64,000 bases of DNA, from contig OY754329.1 of NCBI GenBank assembly GCA_963573305.1, positions 81,554,576 to 81,618,575 of the forward strand. The letters run 5' to 3'. A program made the translations under genes and the position numbers. Positions 11,965 to 22,971 of the stretch are shown here, one piece after another. The notes beneath the pieces were generated by a model, which saw only the letters and a program-made list of their open reading frames with translations, ran no database searches and was not told the origin of the DNA. Origin of the DNA: Pyrrhosoma nymphula. Its lineage: Eukaryota > Arthropoda > Insecta > Odonata > Coenagrionidae. Position 1 is the first letter of the stretch, and each line of letters begins with the position of its first letter.

Positions 11965-14489
11965 TGTCAATGCATTAGCATCTGTGATTGCCATTGTGAC
12001 CTCAATGCATAGCCAACTGCCACGTTTTTACCTGTGGTAACTAACTCGCCCCACCTAACTTCCATTGTCATTTATCGATATCTAGTATATTCTGGTCACG
12101 AACATAGATATTTACGGGTATTTCAATGGGATTCCAAGAGTGCGTTTTATTTGGGAAGTCTAAATGGCAATATGTGCTCTTTCAAGCAAAATTGCTGCAT
12201 AAAACTACCAATTGATATCGACTTAAATTATTGTACTCTAAGAATAATATCGACTAGATACTCAGAAAAATTATGGAGCACTTTAAAATACGTAATCCTT
12301 AGGCATTAATTTTGGCACTCCTTTAATTTCAGACTGTAACTGAGGTAAGCAATGAGGCGTAGAGCAGAATCAATGAGAAAAATAATAATTTCAATTAGAA
12401 ATACGCAGATTGAAAATCATGCGGTGATAGCCACGGTATTTGATGGTAAATAATAAAAATTGTTTGTCATCACTCTAGGAAAGGTTTTAATGGTGAATAA
12501 AGCAAGATTGAGATATTTACTCGACTTGCATCGTAAAACACACGGAACACTTGGATGCCCCTGTGTAGATGCAACCTGCTCACCACCCTCCATACTTCGA
12601 AACCCCCTACATCGAAGTCATTGTTTTTCCGGTCCCATCAAATTCGTTGCATGGAGGTTTTACTGTGTATGTATATTGTACATACAGGTTAATACCAAAA
12701 ACACTGTGTAAGGACGGGGCTCTTCTTGCACTTTCGACAATTTGTGCTTAAATTAAGGCTGCAGGTTAAAAGGATTTGTGAACTGGCCAATTTTGTTGCC
12801 ACTTTTGAATAATCGAGTGGTATGCATAAGTACGACCATTTTTGCATGGTGGTAAATGTCGTTTGGCATGAGCTAGTGAAACACTTTGTTGAGGGTCAAT
12901 CCATTTGAAGTGGTCCAAGGCTGGTTGCTTGACTGATTTAAAAAAAATTGAAATTTTCCTAGTTGTTTCCCTCATGTCTTAAGATATTAAAACTATTTTT
13001 TTCAAATTTTTATCTCAAGCGGTTTACCTTGGGTGGCTATTTTTATAATGCTGCGCAAGCCTATTTTTGCATTTGTAAACGGTTTTTGTAAAAGTCTATG
13101 ACTATTAATGTATTTATCCTAAAAGGATAAAACAAAAAGTATTTTGTTTGTTATTTCTCAAGGTAAAAACTAAGTCCAGTGGTTTTTTCCTCTATCTCTA
13201 TCCTTTCTAAGGTAAAACTACGAGCAAAGTTGAACAAAGTTATGAGTGAAATTTCAGTTTGAAATCTTTTTTTCTAATAGTAGGAGTGGATCATACAGTT
13301 TGAATTATTTTTTTACGTGTATATATAACTCAGTGGGTTAATCATAAAAAATATAAATTGCGATATATTTCCCCTTAAATTGTTATAAATTTTTCAAAAG
13401 TCTCTTTTTTCAAAATTTTCTTAGTTTGGCTTTGAATACATGGGGTTACATGGGGAGTTACATGGTTTTGGGTTACATGGGGAGTATTCAATACCCCCCA
13501 TGTTAACTTTTTTATCAATGGGGGGGGTTACAACCCCCCCCCCCCCCCCCCGCATACGCCTATGGTTGGAGATAAAAATCTCAAATCAGCAGGACTTACA
13601 CTCCTTCAGTATGTGTACATGACGTATAAAACATTATGTAGTGTATTGAACTAATAACTAAGTTACAACTTCTCAAAAATTCTAAAAACTTTGTTAAAGC
13701 AAATCCTTTTGGTGCACTGAGTAAGCCTTTTGTAAGATGTTTCAGATCTTCTTTATCATTGGAAATGCTATCCTTAGCCTATCCTAAATACTAGTAGAGT
13801 TTTTGTAATTATTTAAAAAATATTTTGGAAAAATTTGTTCTTTTAGGGAACGTTCTAGTGTTACTTTTCTTAACTGTTTTTTGTGATTTTTCTAAGGGTC
13901 TCAAAAAGATTGTCCGTACAGATGATTAAATTAAAATAAAAACATTTTTTCGTGATACTTACAAATAGTTGTGACATCTGAACCAATTCATAAATAAATT
14001 TTTTTCTCAGAATTCTCCAACATTCATGAGTACTTTTAGAACTGCACCATACACTGTTTTATGACACTCTTCATTCATTTTACTCCTATGGAACATTGTT
14101 CTTCATTTTCATCAAAATGAAACAAAGTTGTAACAAAGTATTAGGGACGTTTTTGGCCGTCATGTTTGAACCCTATGATTTACATGTCAAATAAATCTGT
14201 ATTAGTGAGCACAACCACCAGCCTCCACTGGGGTCGTTTACTATTACGAGTGGCAAATGTCTGCTTCAATCTCGGCAAACGTGCACAAACTTGTGCTCAT
14301 GTCATCTGTCATTGAAATTATATGTCTAGCAGCATTTTTTCCGCACCATTTGATATTCAAATGCACATTGCTAACATTCACGGCATGCCCATATTCACAC
14401 AAATGAATTCCTCGTAAGTCCATGCATTTCATTGCTCTTTTGTCATCCTCACGCATTTTTATCAATTTCAGTCCAACTGATACAGCATC
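11965..14489. other. intergenic, no gene seen
   Basis: AT-rich sequence with only short unconvincing open frames. A fragment near 12600-12665 (TTTTTCCGGTCCCATCAAATTCG, read as part of a longer stretch) resembles the ends seen near 34215 and 55875, namely TTTTCGGTCCCG followed by TCTACYGTA, so it is probably a solo Tigger-type MITE end. G/C homopolymers follow at 13440-13555 (separate entry). Confidence 0.4.
13436..13556. repeat. GGGGTTACAT iterations and poly-C tract
   Basis: Short iterations of ACATGGGGAGTTACATGG are followed by GGGGGGGTTACAACCCCCCC and a C-run of about 18. Such C-runs next to GCATACGCCTATGG are common at ends of degenerate transposons. No coding potential. Confidence 0.7.
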
Positions 14490-14804
14490 ATGGATGGGAA
14501 ACGAAAGTTGTTGGATCTGAAAACTAAAATACGAATTATCAATCAATGCGAAAGTGGCGCTGGGTCGAAAAGCGAGATAGGGAGGCGATTTGGCATATCT
14601 TCCTTGACCTTATTCACAATTCTGAAGAATGAGGGAAAATTTCATGCCACAGTGCTTCAAGAAGGACATCCAAGCAGCCAGAAACATTTGCGGCCAGGAG
14701 AACATACGAAGTTAGAATCTGCCCTTTTCTGTCTGTCAGCAGAGAGCAGCCTGAATTCCGATAAATGGCCCATTGATGAAGGCAAAAGTGGAGTATCTAC
14801 GTGA
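14490..14804 (+). pseudogene. Tigger/jerky-type transposase N-terminal fragment
   Basis: The open frame of 104 residues begins MDGKRKLLDLKTKIRIINQ and continues CESGAGSKSEIGRRFGISSL and TLFTILKNEGK. This is the CENP-B/psq N-terminal helix-turn-helix of pogo-superfamily (Tigger) transposases and of domesticated jerky/CENP-B proteins, which binds DNA. After about residue 50 the sequence no longer resembles the family and the CENP-B second domain and DDE core are missing. I read it as a truncated relic. A short domesticated HTH gene is possible but unsupported. Confidence 0.65.
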
Positions 14805-14809
14805 GAGGC

Positions 14810-15040
14810 TCAGTATTGACAAGTTTAAATGTTCCGATGTTGATAACATAAATTGTTATGAATTGGGATTTCCTATATTTTAAGTTGTCTACATATTGTA
14901 TTGTCTTTTGCAATTGTTTCACTTTACTTTTGTTCTGACTTTGGGTGTATATTCATTTATTTTCTGTCTGACGAATCCTATATCATTGTAATTTATTTGT
15001 ACACATGATCTTTGGATAATAAAGGTATTATTATTATTAT
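14810..15040 (+). mobile_element. possible non-LTR element 3' end
   Basis: The stretch ends GGATAATAAAGGTATTATTA followed by a short (TTA)n run, the kind of microsatellite tail that closes many arthropod LINEs. No reverse transcriptase is seen upstream, so only a 3' stub would be present. Confidence 0.4.
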
Positions 15041-16833
15041 GTTTCAAAGATTATAAATATTGAAAACAGGTCAAGGATGATTCATTTCAATATGCAAGAA
15101 AGGTATGTACATAGTATAAATTATACGTCTATCCTGCAGCAAGTAGTGTAGTCAGTATTCATGGTGTTCATTATCAACAAGTTCCCGTGAGATGTAAGTA
15201 CAGCAGAAGATAATATGTGTATCATGATGAAATTCATTTTGGAACTCACAACTTTCAGTATCATGCTCAAAACTCACAGCAAATCACGTATTTGTACCAT
15301 GGAATACCTAAAAAATAGTGAATCATAAAAATGTTGACGTGCCCTGCCACCTTGTGGCCACAACGTGCACTATCGCTTGAAAAATACATTTCGTGGGAGC
15401 CGATACCGTATTCGTTAGTGGTTAAAAGTTTCACATCTAAACGCAGTGGGTCCATGAAAGTCCGTGTTGTGTTACCGTTCCTTGCTTATAACGGTCATTA
15501 ATGGACTAGCTTGTAACAATTATGTTTCCATAAATTCAAGAGAGTATTCCATGCATAATTATTGTAATAATAACACAAACGACAGTATACTGTTGAGGGC
15601 TAATCGTAAATGCTGGTGATATTGGGCTCTATGATTCAGAAAAGCTGAAGTCAGCAGATTTCTGAGGCGATCATACAGACGTTGAAGACCTCTCCTTTAT
15701 TTCCACTATTTAACTGGAGACGATAGCAGCCCAGTGCTTGCGTGGAACAAAATCCCCGTAGGTGATATCTTGGTCATTAAGCTATTTTGCATTTTTGCAA
15801 ATTTAATTTAATAGAACTCTCTCCGAACCATATATCCGTTTTTATACACTTTTTAGAGAGGTAGGAGGCATGAAATTTTTTCTCGTTTCCGAAGTGTTTG
15901 CCGTTTATGGTCAGTTGCAATGCTATTACTTGCAGCCGCGACATATTTGGCGCACCCAAAATATCGGGGCAATAACAATACAGCAATGCGCAGTACAGTA
16001 CACGTGTCAAGTGTCAAAATTCGATGTTTAATATTCCAGTGTATGACATCTAACGTGGAATTTGATGCCATCGAAAGTGAATACGATCATTAGTAACTGA
16101 AGTGTTCGAAATATGATTGTAATAGCTATCTCAATAGAATGTTTTCGCCACTCATCAAAAATTCCCACAATAATGGCTAAATTAGCGTTACAGTTGTAGG
16201 AATTGGCTGTGGAGTGATTATTAATCATCTTCGGTATTAATGAGAGTTCCATTTAGCGAGTGATTTTTCAGGTCCCGAGAGCTCTCGCTAAATAGGGCTT
16301 CTACTGTACATAAATACCATTGCAAATGGAAATCCTCGTGTAAACCGCACATCCTCATGTATGATACGCACCCCGTTTTTTTGACGCTGGTAAAAGGGGA
16401 AAAAGGTGCGCGTTGTACATGAGAATGTATGGTAATACACAGGTGTATTTTAGAAAGAATTTTCAAGAATTGTGTCTTATCCTAAATGGGATTGGAGAAA
16501 CCATGTATAAAATAATGGTTTAATAGTTTCCAGCATAGAGAATATACCTTCCAATGAAATGTGAAAAGAGGTTCACACTTTCAGTAATCAACACAAATTA
16601 AGGGAACAGAATCATTTCAGCCAATATATTCTCCCGCTAGTAAGAGCACACAATATTCTATGAATTCCACCAGCGAATGGCAAAGGAGAGAAAATTTTAG
16701 GCATGAGCAGATCACAGAGGATAGGGGGAAATTTCCCAGTCTTGGATGCCAGAACAACAAAGGCATTAATAGATAAAATAATATTGCACGCAATGGTTGG
16801 GACAAATTTGCTTCACTTTAAATTTTAACTTAC
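15041..16833. other. no gene seen; expected RIF1 3' exon not found
   Basis: The stretch downstream of RIF1 exon H holds only short open frames. At 16335-16435 there is a fragment with GTGCGCGTTGTACATGAG, similar to the GTGCGC-rich ends of the TACCGTAT elements. A phase-1 exon encoding the final ~50-60 residues of RIF1 was sought on the minus strand and not found. Confidence 0.4.
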
Positions 16834-16924
16834 CATCAACCTCCACAGCAGCTGGTTTGATATACTGACTGCTTTCAGGAGTAACACTTGTCTGGTCTGC
16901 CTTTGATAATTGTGTATGATATTC
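16834..16924 (-). CDS. RIF1: RIF1 exon H (C-terminal domain)
   Basis: The exon follows TTTTTCCAG and is followed by GTAAGT. It reads EYHTQLSKADQTSVTPESSQ and then YIKPAAVEVD, entering in phase 0 and leaving one base over. It continues directly from exon G (AELK). The sequence lies where vertebrate RIF1 has the linker between its two C-terminal conserved blocks, so at least one more coding exon should follow. Confidence 0.8.
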
Positions 16925-17107
16925 CTGGAAAAATAAAAAAAGCTCAAGTAAGAACTAGTGCTATCCCATGCAATATTTAAATGAATTCTTCTCAGATTAA
17001 ATATCAGGATGATTCTTCTTAGTGACCTCTTTTTTAATAATTCAATATGTATATTTTTTTCTTCGGGAGATATAGGTCAATAATTTGAAATATATATTTT
17101 TTCATTG

Positions 17108-17310
17108 CCGACGTTTCGCATGTGTATGCATGCTTCTTCAGGGCTTTAATGAAAAATGTTATGTGTATTGTACATTAATTGAATTTGTTTTACATTTTTG
17201 GTACATAGTTATTGAATATCTATAAAATTCATTAAATAAATATGTACCAAAATTCTAAAACAAATTCAATTGATGTACAATGCACCTAACATTTATATTT
17301 TTTGAATTAT
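17108..17310 (-). repeat. inverted repeat with hammerhead-like motif (Penelope-like)
   Basis: Arms of roughly 75-80 bp near 17150-17230 and 17225-17310 are imperfect reverse complements (words TGTACATTAATTGAATTTG and CAAATTCAATTGATGTACA). On the minus strand, 17141-17113 reads CTGAAGA, then a GCATG/CATGC stem with loop CATACA, then GAAAC, followed by GTCGGC. This is the order of hammerhead ribozyme core boxes (CUGANGA, stem II, GAAA). CTGANGA...GAAACGTCGGC is typical of Penelope-like retroelement repeats, which are known to encode hammerheads. No reverse transcriptase is present. It lies in the intron between RIF1 exons G and H. Confidence 0.5.
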
Positions 17311-18189
17311 TAAATATCAGGCCAGGGCCTCCATCTCTGGCAACATTCCCTTTCCTTTTCAAAACATAGGTTATAAGCCCTGGTTACAAAATACATGAAC
17401 CCATATGAGTTCATGTATGAATATCCCATCAAAAATGCAATGTGTACCCTACTCAACTTACGCGAATGCAAAAAATAGAACAATTCTAATGCCATTCATC
17501 CACATGTTCATGTATTCACACATGAACTTGAAAAAGTTCATGCATCGTGTAACCATGCCTAAGCCAAATATGTCAAAATCAATGGTTCTGATAAACATCA
17601 ATGACACATTGGGCATGATTTGGATGCAATAAGATGATACTCGAGATTTCGAAAGGCTCACCATGATGAGTTTATTGCAGATAATGTCACAATCTTAATT
17701 ATATATGTACCACTAAAAGAAGAATGGTAATGTAAGTTGGTGATGACAAACTAACAGTGGAACTGAGGCATAGGTAAATACAGAATATTGTACTATTCCT
17801 TACCCCATTGTAAAAAAGCCTTGACCAATTTCAAATTTTTACACTTACTTCCTATTCAAGAGATCAATGGATACATGGAAGTTCAATGATTTGTCCAGAC
17901 CTCTTGAAAATTATGTACTTATCAATGAAATTTCAAAAAGAGGATGTGAACTTACCAGGGAGTCCACTGAATTTAAACTTATGAATTCCATGACTTTTCC
18001 AGGTCAAAGTTCAATGTTCAACCATGCAAGTTGCAATTTAATATGAGATGCCCAAATAATATAGCGTTTAAATAATTTTCTTAGTACATATATTAATTAT
18101 TTAGAATAGATGGGTTAAATTTAATTTCTAGAGGGAAAACTTATCTATCATATCGAAATGTAGAGTGGGAAAATATAATTACATATTCC

Positions 18190-18436
18190 TGGTTATTTAA
18201 CACTCAGCCACCGTGCCAGGATTGTTTTTTTTTTGCTCCCCGACGATTCTGGTGGTCCGTATGCCCCTGATATCCCGATAAACCATTGGTTTGTCTTCAT
18301 GTTTTTCAGGGGCCGAACCACCAGAACTTGACAAACACCCATGCCCTGGGCAAGTGAAAAAGCGACCCAGGCGGGACTTGAACCCGCAACCATCGAATTA
18401 GCAGGCGAGGACTTTACCCCGCTGCCACCAGGGCCG
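18190..18436 (-). mobile_element. tRNA-derived SINE
   Basis: Read on the minus strand, the head has a pol III A box (TGGCAGCGGGGTA) and a B box (GGGTTCAAGTCCC) about 45 nt apart inside a tRNA-like fold. The T stem GCGGG/CCCGC is perfect, but the acceptor stem GCCCTGG/CTGGGTC is only partly paired. A non-tRNA body follows and ends in a run of ten A's at ~18226-18235. The weak acceptor stem and the A tail favour a SINE over a working tRNA gene. I could not fix the target-site duplication. Confidence 0.7.
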
Positions 18437-19609
18437 GGTTTGATTCTGACGATCAGTTTAAGGTGTTTGCCAGGGAAAAAGTTTATGAATCAGTTTCGCC
18501 ATCACTTCTCAGGAGCTTATTGTGATTTGTTCACCAATATTCCTAAGAATGGATAGCCACAATTTCTCGTGCCTAGTACTTCCATTAATGTAACAGAATT
18601 TTCATTTTTAGATAAATGAGAATAAGGGGAATACTGTCAATTTTTTTAGGAAAACCACCAAGTACGTCCTGAAGTTGTAAAATGTTCTCTATTGCTTTGT
18701 AATCGTATGTTCACCTAATAGATGTAGTAAAAAAATTTCCTTGGTGTGCAGTTACGTGGGAACCTGCTGGGGGACATTAATATGGGGAATCATATACAGT
18801 CATTCACTCAGTTACAGTAAGCCCCATTGGAATGCTTACCATTTTTCCTTAAGGTTAATGTGAAGACAGGGATGGTTAAATTTAGAGTTATGTGATGACA
18901 ACTTTTCAATAGTAGTGGTAGTACTTCAGTTTAAAGTGCTTCAATGGCTAAGGACATTTCATACTTTGGTAGAGTATGCCACTTGCAGACAAGGGCAACA
19001 GCAACCAGATGAATTGGATAATCATCCATCTAAATTTAATCCCAGCCCAAGGATGCTTAACTTCAGTGATCTGTCAGAAACTGGTGTTTCCATTGTGTCA
19101 GTCCATAGCCCTGATAACTATTCAAACTCCTAGTGAGAAAAATTATTTTATTTCCTAAATTAAAGGGGGCCAGGCCCCTATCCCTACGATTTTCCAAATA
19201 TATAAAAATAATACTTTAAACTAATGATGTGATCAGAATAAGACCGAATCCATGGATTCGAGTTTCCATGGAATTCTCCCAAAAAATATTCGAACCCTTG
19301 AAAGGTTGTGTAGGTGGCGTATGTGCTACGTCGCTGTAAACTATTAATCACTGTAAATTCTCCCCTTGGCATTTTGGCATCTCAACATCGTTTTACTACG
19401 TAAGTGTTGATATTTTGTTTGAAAATTCATAATGCCATAAGTATGTTTCAAATATTAAGATCATTGATGAGGATTTATATTCTATGATAACCAAAATGCT
19501 GGGATTAAGAGCAGACCCAACAGCTGATCTAAAAGCCATATCAGAGGTAAATAAAAAGAATAGGGATAAAAAACTAGACTCTTAGTGAAAAAGACTAGAA
19601 GTGAATTAC

Positions 19610-19745
19610 CTTAAGCTCTGCTTTTGCATTTTTCCATTTTGGAGCTTTGAAAGGTATCCTTTCAATCAAGTCCTCAGTCAACCTGCTCAAGTCACCAATG
19701 GTTAAAATTCTCTTCCTCTCCAGGGATTGTCTGCATCGTTCCTTC
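19610..19745 (-). CDS. RIF1: RIF1 exon G (C-terminal domain core)
   Basis: The exon is 136 nt, entered with two bases carried over from exon F (TG|G = Trp) and ending in phase 0 at CTTAAG|GTAATT. It encodes KERCRQSLERKRILTIGDL, then SRLTEDLIERIPFKAPKW and KNAKAELK. The block I-x-T-I/V-GDL-x-x-LT-x-x-x-I-x-x-x-P is the most conserved part of the RIF1 C-terminal domain and matches the vertebrate version closely. That domain has been linked to DNA binding. The intron separating it from exon F is only 79 bp, unlike the rest of the gene. Confidence 0.9.
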
Positions 19746-19824
19746 CTGTAAGCAAAGAATTTACAATTATTCACCAATTAAAAGTAACTTTAAGTTCCCA
19801 AAAACAGATTTCTTAGAATCTCAC

Positions 19825-20701
19825 CATAACTTCGTGGTCAGTTTATCAATGATTATCATCACGGAATCTTGGCAGTCTCTCAACGGTGGGTAAATCTCTT
19901 CCTGAGTATTGAGTTTATCAGTTCGTGGCTCTTCCACGTCAGATTCCAGCACTGACGGTTCTGATGAGTCAGGAGTTTTAGGTGAGTCCAAAGACTGGTG
20001 AGAACTGGAAATAAAATCAGACAAGAATGCTGCTGGTACCCTAATGTCAGGAGATGAAACTGTCTTGTCAGAATTATCAGAGATGTCTGTGGATGAGTCT
20101 TGCTTCGATGCAGGAATTGGAGAAGTTATAGAGGCTTTACCAGCTATTTCCAAGTTTTCTGATAATCTTTCATCATCTTTGGTAGCACCTTGAGATGAGG
20201 GCAGTGGTTCTTCTCGAACTTCACCATCAGCATGAGATTCGCTCCCAGCAGGCACAGGAGGAATGGCATCAATGGATTCCACTTCCATTTCTGATTCAAT
20301 TGGTTCAGTATCTTTGGAGGGATTATCTTTTTCAGCAACATGATTGGTGGAAGCAATAGGCTCCTCTGCAGGCAATGCAAGCATTTCAGGCTCTTTGTCA
20401 TCAGACAATGAAATACTGGTATCATCCTTTCCTCCAGTCGTTTCAGTGGAGTCTTCTTGCATTTCTAATACTTCCACTGCAAGATCACTTGGAGCAATTG
20501 TGTCACGGGTCTCTTGTACTTTATCAGGTCCTGATGTAAGCTTTCCACATGGAAATAACACAGGCATTTCATCATCGTCAGAGGTGTCATTGCTTTCTGT
20601 CGGAGTAGATAGCGGAGAAGATGGGATGTCAGGCCTCTTGATTGGCGATGTCACTTCCAAATAATTACCATTAGCATTCGCAGCACCTGGCTGGAAACCA
20701 T
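19825..20701 (-). CDS. RIF1: RIF1 exon F (acidic linker into CTD)
   Basis: An 877-nt exon with acceptor TTTTTCCAG and donor TTATG|GTGAGA. It starts GFQPGAANANG and carries SPIKRPDIPSSPLSTP and the acidic patch TSDDDEMPVLFPCGKL. A long Ser/Glu-rich low-complexity region with several SP/TP sites follows, then SVMIIIDKLTTKLWKER, where the C-terminal domain begins (vertebrate RIF1 has a similar P-x-L-x-x-x-x-W segment before its GDL block). The many SP/TP sites fit cell-cycle kinase control of phosphatase binding, which is known for RIF1, but sites here are inferred. The linker is poorly conserved in general, so its identity rests on the flanking blocks. Confidence 0.88.
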
Positions 20702-20770
20702 CTGGAAAAATAAAAAAATAAAAAAAATCCATTAAACCTCCACTTTGTCCAAATCCGAACACCTTACAGT

Positions 20771-20939
20771 TTAACCCTTTCAGTGCAGAATTACTTTTCA
20801 AAGAGTGTTCCTGTGGGCAACGGAATAATAAAAAGGGCATTATTTACTATTACAACCTTGACTCACGTGGTGAGTCATCCGCCCCTGGAAATCATACATC
20901 CATGCCTCACACATGTGACTTATGCACTGAAAGGGTTAA
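20771..20939. mobile_element. 169-bp TTAA MITE in a RIF1 intron
   Basis: TTAA at 20771-20774 and 20936-20939 bounds it. The inverted ends are CCCTTTCAGTGCA and TGCACTGAAAGGG, perfect over 13 bp. The centre has the short inverted repeat GACTCAC-GTG-GTGAGTC (20860-20876). It has the structure of a piggyBac-mobilised MITE and lies 70 bp upstream of exon F's acceptor. Confidence 0.85.
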
Positions 20940-21205
20940 TATCAAAAATATGTTTTACTGTCACAAATATCAATGAATTTTTATGCTAAGCTAAGCTCTA
21001 TTCATGTTGAAGCAAAAAAGCAGGATGAATTATTGCATTGGAACTATGCAAATTAAAGAACTTTTTCCACTAAATGATCAATACTTATTTACAATAGATT
21101 TTCATCATTGAGGCAGGTATTTTCTTGGCCTACCTCAATCATAACAATTCTGTGGACTAGGGAAAGTGCAAAGTGTATATTCCACCAATTGCACAATCAA
21201 AAGTA

Positions 21206-22678
21206 CAGTTGAGGACCTCAAATTCGTAATCCCAAAATTCGGAAAACCCAAAATCCGCAAGATTTGAAGCTAAATTTTCAAACTCCCTCCACATGTTGTT
21301 TTTTCGTTCTACCGCCACGTAGCGCCACTATCGCTTCCAGTCGTGGAACTATTGGAGACGATTCATGTTAGATTTACGTGATCTTACTGACGTAAATTTG
21401 CTTGTCAGGTGTTATACCTCAATTTAGATGTCTTAATTTAGGTGAATGTTTCAATAAACATGTGACTGTTACGATTTCTCTTAACCCTTTCGCGCCGGAC
21501 GTCGGTCATAGCCGACGAGCATTTTCATACGCAAACGACCGAACGTCGGCTATAGCTGGCGTGGGTTTTTCAGCGCAAACGAACGGACGTCGGCTATAGC
21601 TGTCGCGGGGGATGGGAAGTGACCGCTGAGGTAGCAATGGTCGGAGGTATTCAGGCCCTGCCTGAGTCCCAGCTTAGCGAGACCTTGGAGCTAATCCTCG
21701 GCCATTTGGCCCGACCCTCCTCATTTACGATCCTCATAATAGCAGTAATCCGTGTTGAAGTGGTTGAATTGTCAATGATTTTTGCAAAGAAAAATTTATT
21801 GCAAACTCCAATTTTTTATACCTCAAAATGAATTCTTCGTTTTTTTTCTGTGCATAAGCAATTTTTAAACGAAATTTTAGTGTTATTATTAACGGACTTC
21901 TTGTTTGAAAACCTTGTGTGTTCATATGCGATGAAAAATACGGAAAAAGAGAAAGGTTGTCATTTTATTGTCTATGTCGTACGTGATTGTTACAATCTGA
22001 ATGCCTATTTACACTATATGTCCTCTATTTTCCGATTCCTTCATTGATCTCCTTAGTAATTACTCATATTCCGGTATTTTTAGGTAATGTATATTGTAAA
22101 AACATACTTTAAACTTCGCCTACGTTGGTCCAAAGCCCGAATGAAAAAGGAAGATGGGTTATTAAGAAGTATTATTTGGAGGTTTATTCAAAGAAAATTT
22201 TGAGACGTCCTAACTTGCTGTAAAAATGGAAAAGTCCTAACTTTGTTATTATTAACGCTAGAAATCCGTTTAAAATTCTACAATGCTTAAAAAAATGTAA
22301 TTTATTCTTATATAAGAGTAAACTGTTAAAAATTATAGACAATATTTAATTTTAAAAAACACTGCTAATGCAATGAGTTGACCGTGGACTCCCGCTAAGA
22401 AAGGGTTGGAGGGTCGAGTCCAGTGGCCGGGGTAATAGCCGGGCGCCCCGTTGAGTAGGGTCCCAAATCGGAGGGACGAGAGTACCTGGGTCACTCCACC
22501 CCAAAAAAGTGCTTCGCAGAGCGAGGTTTAAAATTTTCGCAAGCTATCCGTAGCACGGAAAACATTTTTCTTTCGCAGTCGCCGGCAGGAAAGGGTTAAT
22601 GAGGACCCAAAATACAGAAAACTCCAAAATCCAGAAATCACTCGGTCCCATGCTTTCCAGATTTGAGGTCCTGTACTG
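21206..22678. mobile_element. TA-flanked MITE, split by a TTAA element
   Basis: Ends CAGTTGAGGACCTCAAAT and ATTTGAGGTCCTGTACTG, flanked by TA on both sides (21204-21205, 22679-22680). Inner words CCCAAAATCCG and the reverse complement of CCAAAATCCAG near the right end extend the inverted repeat. CAGT...ACTG ends with TA duplication fit the pogo/Tigger group. No coding sequence. Without the nested element it is about 350 bp. Confidence 0.75.
21481..22599. mobile_element. TTAA element with CGTCGG palindromes
   Basis: TTAA at 21481-21484 and 22596-22599; ends CCCTTTCGCGCCGG and CCGGCAGGAAAGGG. The left subterminal region carries three copies of an imperfect palindrome of the type CGTCGGCTATAGCTGRCG (21500-21517, ~21544-21561, 21588-21606). 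No transposase domain is visible, so it is a non-autonomous piggyBac-type element. It is nested in the 21206-22678 MITE. Confidence 0.8.
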
Positions 22679-22841
22679 TACTTAGAATGCTAAAAATTAA
22701 TTCAAATTCCAATTTAAAGATGGCCATCATCCAAATAATGAGATCAATTTAATTATTCTCTGGTTCATCCTAAACACTTGGAAAATGAAGAGAAGAAACA
22801 CCACGCATACTCACTAATAAGTGCATAAGAGATCGACTCAC

Positions 22842-22971
22842 TTGGAGATACCCCTGGTAGCTTAAGACATCGGTGAACAGCACGCTTCTTAAATTGCCTT
22901 TCAGATTCCGGCACACAGAACTCAACTTGCCTCGAAACAATTGGGTCGGCAAAACTTACTCTTCTCACTTT
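22842..22971 (-). CDS. RIF1: RIF1 exon E (PP1-docking RVxF motif)
   Basis: Acceptor TTTTTTGCAG and donor CCAA|GTGAGT. The exon opens with KVRRVSFADPIVSRQ and continues VEFCVPESERQFKKR and AVHRCLKLPG. RRVSFADP is the RVxF-type site through which RIF1 recruits protein phosphatase 1 to dephosphorylate MCM and delay origin firing; this exact RVSFADP string is characteristic of animal RIF1. Exon D, just before it, carries GSVMKRKKP where many RIF1 proteins have a SILK motif. Confidence 0.92.

Noticed and set aside
12766..12975. 69-codon minus-strand frame (WQQNWPVHKSF end)
   Set aside because: No recognised family and no supporting start or splice context.
22380..22560. tRNA-like look (GGGTCGAGTCC) inside the TTAA element
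   Set aside because: No cloverleaf could be drawn; the stretch belongs to the 21481-22599 element.
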